Below the pieces are notes generated by a model, which was not told the DNA's origin, did no database searches, and saw only the letters and a program-made list of their open reading frames with translations. A stretch of DNA of 64,000 nt from the NCBI GenBank assembly GCA_951813615.1, contig OX638377.1, positions 6,111,739 to 6,175,738 on the forward strand, written 5' to 3'. The stretch comes from an uncultured Latescibacterota bacterium (GTDB lineage Bacteria; Latescibacterota; UBA2968; UBA8231). The position numbers were made by a program, and so were the translations under genes. Below are positions 60,615 to 64,000 of the stretch, one piece after another; within the stretch, counting starts at the first letter, position 1; the number at the start of each line of letters is the position of its first letter.

Positions 60615-61553
60615 ATGTTTAAAGCAAGGATTGTCATGCTGATCAGTGTGCTGCTAGCGCTAAGTCCGCTCGTCGCGGATCAAGCCGAGGCCAAGACCTT
60701 TTACTGGATTTCGCACGGCTCGCCCGCCGACCCGGTGTGGACGTATTTTCTGGCTGGCGCACGTCAATGGCAACAGGATACCGGCCATCAAGTCAACACG
60801 TCCTTCCACAACGGCGACGTGGCTTCTCATCAGGAGGCCGTGCGCGCCGCCATTGCCGCTGGGGCCGACGGCATTGTCACCAGCAGCCCCGACCCGGGCA
60901 GTTTGGTGCAGGTAGCTAAAGAGGCCAACGAAACCAACATTCCCATCATCAACATGAACACGCCCGATCCCACCGCCAGTTTTGACGCCTATGTGGGCGG
61001 CGACTTGGTGACGACCGGCCGGCAGTGGGCGCAGTACCTGGTCGATAAAGGCCACGTCAAATCCGGCGATTTCGTGTGGATGCCGGTGGAAGTGCCCGGC
61101 GCGACCTATGGCGTCCAAGAAGAACAGGGCGTCGCCAGCGTCTTTGAGCCGTTGGGCATCACGTGGGAAGTCACCGACGCGACTCTCGATCAGGCCGAAG
61201 TCATCTCCCGCATGGTTGACTACATGACGGCCAACGGCGACAACATCGACGCGATCATCGGCCTCGGCGACTTGGTCACTGGCAGCATCAAGCGCGTCTT
61301 TGACCAAGCCGGTTTCGCCCCCGGCGACATTCCCGTCGTCGGTTGGGGCAACTCGCTCGACACCACTCAGGAAGTCCTCAGCGGCTACGTCAACGCGGCC
61401 ATGTGGCAAGATCCGCTGGCGATCAGTTACATGGCCTTGTCGTTGGCGTCCATGGCCGCTAGCGGCATTCCGCCTGGGTTTGACGTCATCACTGGCGCGC
61501 TCTACGAGGCCGACAAGGCCCAGATATACGACGATATCCTGTCGGGCGAATAG
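60615..61553 (+). CDS. Periplasmic sugar-binding protein of an ABC transporter
   Basis: 312 residues from the ATG preceded by AGGAAGGAACG, with a signal peptide (IVMLISVLLALSPLVADQAEA). The fold is that of type I sugar-binding proteins: FYWISHGSPADPVWTYFLAGARQ, AAIAAGADGIVTSSPDPGSLVQ, IPIINMNTPDP, VGGDLVTTGRQWAQYL, DAIIGLGDLVTGSIKRVFDQAGF. It delivers its sugar to the permease encoded directly downstream (gap 0 bp). The ligand is unknown. Confidence 0.93.
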   Translation: MFKARIVMLISVLLALSPLVADQAEAKTFYWISHGSPADPVWTYFLAGARQWQQDTGHQVNTSFHNGDVASHQEAVRAAIAAGADGIVTSSPDPGSLVQVAKEANETNIPIINMNTPDPTASFDAYVGGDLVTTGRQWAQYLVDKGHVKSGDFVWMPVEVPGATYGVQEEQGVASVFEPLGITWEVTDATLDQAEVISRMVDYMTANGDNIDAIIGLGDLVTGSIKRVFDQAGFAPGDIPVVGWGNSLDTTQEVLSGYVNAAMWQDPLAISYMALSLASMAASGIPPGFDVITGALYEADKAQIYDDILSGE

Positions 61554-62534
61554 ATGAACGCAGCCGTACAGCGCATCTTGTCGCGGCCAGAATTCGGTCC
61601 GTTCGTTCTGCTGGTCGTCATGGTTTTTGTCTTTTGGCAGATCAATCCGGCATTTCTGTCGTCGCGCAACATCGGCAACATGCTGGCCTTCACGGTGGAG
61701 TTGGGGCTGATCGCGCTGGCCATGACCTTGCTGATGACGTCCGGCGAATTCGATCTGTCGGTCGGCTCGTTGTTCGGATTCTGCCCGGTGCTCATGTGGA
61801 CCCTATACAACACTGGGGTCGCGTCTATTGAGGTCGGCTTTGTCCTCGCCTTGGGCACGGCTGCGGCTATCGGCCTGTGCAGCGGCCTGTTTGTCACGCG
61901 CTTGCGGATTCCATCGTTCTTGGTGACGCTCGGCATGTTGCTGGTCGTGCGGGGCAGTGCGCTGGTGGTGACGAGCGGGTTTCCGCAGCGGACTTGGGAC
62001 GCTGCGGATCTGTTGCTCGCCGAGGTGCTGGTCGGGGATTTCAACGTGGGCGGACTGCGCGTGTACATGTCGCTGTTTTGGTTTGTGGCGGCGGCGCTGT
62101 TGCTCGGCTATTTGCTGACGCAGACCAAGATGGGGAACTGGCTGCAAGCGGCGGGCGGCAATGCCGAAGCTGCCCGCGCTCGCGGCGTGGCCGTAGAGCG
62201 CACCAAGGTCAAGCTGTTTGTGCTCTCGGCCGTCATGGCGGGTTTCGCTGGTATCATCAGCTCCATTCGCACGGCTGCGGCTAACCCCAACAGCGGCACG
62301 GGCTATGAGCTGGAGGTCATCGCCATGGTCGTGATTGGGGGGACGGCCCTGACGGGTGGGCGCGGCACCATCGTCGGCACGGTGCTCGGCGTGTTCATCT
62401 TGCGTTTGATGCGCAACGGCATTGTGCTCATCGGCGTACCCGGACTGGCGTACAACATTTTCATCGGCGCGATTATTCTGGGAATGATGGCCCTGCATTC
62501 GTGGGTTGACCGTCGGCGACAGGAAAGGTACTAG
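61554..62534 (+). CDS. Ribose/xylose-type ABC transporter permease
   Basis: 326 residues with about nine to ten hydrophobic segments in the RbsC/XylH pattern: LIALAMTLLMTSGEFDLSVGSLFG near the start, and the ATPase-contact loop MGNWLQAAGGNAEAARARGVAVERTKVKLFVLSAVMAGFAG. EVIAMVVIGGTALTGGRGT is the late family block. It pairs with the binding protein upstream; the ATPase gene is separated by 330 bp holding an inserted small gene pair. Confidence 0.95.
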   Translation: MNAAVQRILSRPEFGPFVLLVVMVFVFWQINPAFLSSRNIGNMLAFTVELGLIALAMTLLMTSGEFDLSVGSLFGFCPVLMWTLYNTGVASIEVGFVLALGTAAAIGLCSGLFVTRLRIPSFLVTLGMLLVVRGSALVVTSGFPQRTWDAADLLLAEVLVGDFNVGGLRVYMSLFWFVAAALLLGYLLTQTKMGNWLQAAGGNAEAARARGVAVERTKVKLFVLSAVMAGFAGIISSIRTAAANPNSGTGYELEVIAMVVIGGTALTGGRGTIVGTVLGVFILRLMRNGIVLIGVPGLAYNIFIGAIILGMMALHSWVDRRRQERY

Positions 62535-62595
62535 GCGATGGTTGTGGCTCTGGTATGGTTCGATTTTATTCATTAGAATACGCGGGGAGAAACGC

Positions 62596-62808
62596 ATGAA
62601 GGCAATAAATACCTTCAAAATGGATAAGAGCGTCCTTTCAGTTATATCCCTTTCTGAAGAATCAGATGAAAGGGAATACTGGCACTCAAAGACGCCTTAT
62701 GAACGCTTGGAATCCGTTGAGTTGATGCGGCAGATTAACTATGGCTATGATCCAACTACCACCCGACTTCAAAGAGTTCTTGAAGTTGCTCAACTCACAT
62801 CGAGTTGA
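62596..62808 (+). CDS. Small antitoxin-like protein, upstream partner of a nucleotidyltransferase
   Basis: 70 residues from the ATG preceded by GGGGAGA. The sequence SEESDEREYWHSKTPYERLESVELMRQINYGYDPTTTRLQRVLEVAQ matches by pattern a common small protein encoded just ahead of AbiEii/MNT-like nucleotidyltransferases. It has no membrane segment. It overlaps the truncated nucleotidyltransferase frame that follows and is inserted between the permease and ATPase genes of the sugar transporter. Confidence 0.75.
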   Translation: MKAINTFKMDKSVLSVISLSEESDEREYWHSKTPYERLESVELMRQINYGYDPTTTRLQRVLEVAQLTSS

Positions 62809-62854
62809 ATATCTACTCGTCGGTGGCTACGCCGTTGGCTGTCATAAGAAATAG
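62747..62854 (+). pseudogene. 5' fragment of an AbiEii-like nucleotidyltransferase
   Basis: A 35-codon frame starting ATG at 62747: QLPPDFKEFLKLLNSHRVEYLLVGGYAVGCHKK-stop. The first 30 residues match the start of the nucleotidyltransferase usually paired with the preceding small protein, where LLVGGYAVGYHGYPR continues into the Asp-x-Asp metal site. Here the gene ends two residues after the GGYAVG block, so the catalytic part is gone. Confidence 0.75.
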
Positions 62855-62863
62855 AGCTAGCCG

Positions 62864-63613
62864 ATGACAGTAGCACTAGTCCAGATGAAAAACATCAGCA
62901 AGTCCTACGGCAGGGTGCGTGCCCTTGAAGATGTCCATCTGACGGTCGGCGAGCGCGAGATCGTCGGTTTGCTCGGCGATAATGGGGCTGGTAAATCTAC
63001 GCTGATCAAAATTCTCTCCGGGGCCGTTCCCGCCAGCGGTGGTGACATTTTCATACGCAGCGAAAAAGCTGACATCAATAACACTGCCGACGCCATTGGC
63101 TACGGCATTGAAACCATCTATCAGGACTCGGCTCTCGTAGCGGAGTTGTCCATTGCGCGGAATTTTTTCTTGGGTCGCGAGCCCCTGAAAGGCCCAGCGT
63201 TTTTCGGGCGCATGGACCAAGAAGCGATGGCGAATGTGGCCCGCACCTTGCTCAAGCAGGTGGGCATTGAAAAGGACATTCCCGCGACGACGCCCATCGG
63301 CGCGTTATCGGGCGGCGAGCGTCAATCCGTGGCCATTGCGCGAGCCATGCACTTCGATAGCGAGCTCATCATTCTCGACGAACCAACCAACAATTTGGGC
63401 GTCGCGGAGACGCAAGGTGTCTTGCGCTTTGTCCGCAACGCCCGCGACTCGGGCCACTCCTGCATTTTCATCGCGCACAACATCCACCACGTCTTCCAGG
63501 TCGTGGACCGGATCGTGGTGCTGCGCCAAGGCCGCGTCGTCGCCGACGACATTGACCCCAAGGAGACGACCGTGGCCGAGGTGGAGCAGGTTATTACGGG
63601 GATGGGTGGTTAA
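62864..63613 (+). CDS. Sugar ABC transporter ATPase (single-domain, FrcA-like)
   Basis: 249 residues with one ABC domain: Walker A GDNGAGKSTL, Q-loop IYQDSAL, signature LSGGERQSV, Walker B LIILDEPTNNL and the switch His in FIAHNIHHV. RbsA-type ATPases are usually double-length; the single-domain form is known from fructose and related transporters. It completes the transporter begun at 60.6 kb despite the inserted gene pair. Confidence 0.93.
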   Translation: MTVALVQMKNISKSYGRVRALEDVHLTVGEREIVGLLGDNGAGKSTLIKILSGAVPASGGDIFIRSEKADINNTADAIGYGIETIYQDSALVAELSIARNFFLGREPLKGPAFFGRMDQEAMANVARTLLKQVGIEKDIPATTPIGALSGGERQSVAIARAMHFDSELIILDEPTNNLGVAETQGVLRFVRNARDSGHSCIFIAHNIHHVFQVVDRIVVLRQGRVVADDIDPKETTVAEVEQVITGMGG

Positions 63614-63643
63614 GGGCGGCCGGCCGTCGGGGAATGGCGGTGG

Positions 63644-64000
63644 TTAATCCGCGTTGTTGGCGATGGACACCTCGCCTGTTGCGGCTCGATCGGCCAAGGC
63701 TTGGGCCTCGCTCGTAGGTAAGTTGCCGTTTTCGACGATGAGTACGTTGCCGCCAATGGCGACGAGATTGACCAACCCCGCGAGGCTAGTCAGTTTTTCA
63801 TTTTCGTAGATATTGAGGTCTTGGGCGACCTGCGCAAGGCTTTCCAATCCCGCCAATGTGACCAGCTTTTCGTTGTTGTAGATGTTGAGGTTGCCGCTGA
63901 CGCGACTGAGACTCGCCAGCCCGGCGATGCTGGTCAGTCGCGAGTTGCTGTAAATGCTCAGGTCTTGGCCGACGTCCGTTAGGCTGGATACGTCCTCGAC
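63644..64000 (-). CDS. Leucine-rich-repeat / receptor-L-like protein, 5' partial
   Basis: The minus-strand frame is open to the right edge of the window (118 codons seen). Three units of about 24 residues repeat: DLSIYSNSRLTSIAGL, NLNIYNNEKLVTLAGL and DLNIYENEKLTSLAGL, each preceded by SL..V. A fourth, decayed unit (NVLIVENGNLPT) and a short tail (AQALADRAATGEVSIANNAD) end the protein. These units form a parallel beta-helix-like solenoid, as in receptor-L and bacterial surface LRR proteins. It is convergent with the ATPase gene. The N-terminus, including any signal peptide, is outside the window. Confidence 0.75.
   Translation of the reverse strand, partial: VEDVSSLTDVGQDLSIYSNSRLTSIAGLASLSRVSGNLNIYNNEKLVTLAGLESLAQVAQDLNIYENEKLTSLAGLVNLVAIGGNVLIVENGNLPTSEAQALADRAATGEVSIANNAD

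Overview
The window looks like chromosome of an uncultured, Gram-negative, free-living or sponge/soil/marine bacterium. A TonB-dependent receptor, a zinc-ribbon transposase, six phytanoyl-CoA-dioxygenase-like (PhyH) genes, an N-sulfoglucosamine-type sulfatase, Gfo/Idh/MocA oxidoreductases, an M81 (MlrC) peptidase and a DMFase-like protein in 64 kb recall Latescibacterota or Poribacteria genomes. That assignment is inference from gene content; no rRNA or other decisive marker except proS is present.

Layout. 1-1.6 kb: toxin-antitoxin pieces (PIN toxin, orphan MNT nucleotidyltransferase) and a first PhyH gene. 1.9-7.5 kb: a two-gene phosphorelay (REC-PAS3-histidine kinase; REC-PAS-AAA-Fis sigma-54 activator), followed by an AT-rich stretch with repeated GTTGC/GCAAC boxes and a well-spaced -24/-12 promoter in front of a small secreted protein. 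7.7-13.2 kb: MR/MLE enolase-superfamily enzyme, SDR epimerase, DMFase-like protein and proS, all on the minus strand. 13.4-14.8 kb: two decayed transposase genes. 14.8-20.6 kb: a minus-strand operon (PhyH, unknown protein, APH-type kinase, DegT aminotransferase, isochorismatase-like protein, polysaccharide deacetylase). 20.6-24.8 kb: a second kinase, two methyltransferases, a GNAT and a secreted alpha/beta hydrolase. 24.9-29.2 kb: an AT-rich accessory block with a DUF3841 gene, a TIR-domain protein, a fresh IS5-family insertion, a probable DACNV sensor-domain protein and a HigBA-type toxin-antitoxin pair. 29.3-38.5 kb: DCC protein, sulfatase, a PhyH-Nudix-like fusion, Kelch protein, threonine aldolase, alpha/beta hydrolase, ThuA, MDR dehydrogenase and HIT protein. 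38.5-43 kb: Fic protein with a long palindrome upstream, a broken toxin-antitoxin pair, and a HEPN-like / small membrane protein / DUF6615 trio. 43-50 kb: thioesterase, M81-Nudix-TIM-barrel operon, TonB receptor, DUF167. 50-57.5 kb: ABC-F, RidA, Gfo/Idh/MocA, PQQ-propeller and PhyH operon plus two further PhyH genes. 57.5-64 kb: Gfo/Idh/MocA, DHDPS/NAL-family aldolase, MNT-HEPN module, sugar ABC transporter interrupted by a small antitoxin-like/NTase pair, and an LRR protein running off the end.

The points I consider most worth attention are: (1) the DACNV sensor-TIR effector gene pair, with an IS5-type element inserted exactly at the 3' end of the sensor gene, as a candidate two-gene immune module; (2) the sigma-54 activator with its apparent target promoter next door; (3) two independent cases where a gene is flanked by a diverged duplicate of the 3' end of a neighbouring gene; (4) PhyH proteins whose metal-binding Asp is replaced (HxG, HxT) and a PhyH fused to a degenerate Nudix-like domain; (5) the HEPN-like / membrane protein / PD-(D/E)XK-like (DUF6615) trio.

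All calls were made by reading translations and motifs; no database search was run.
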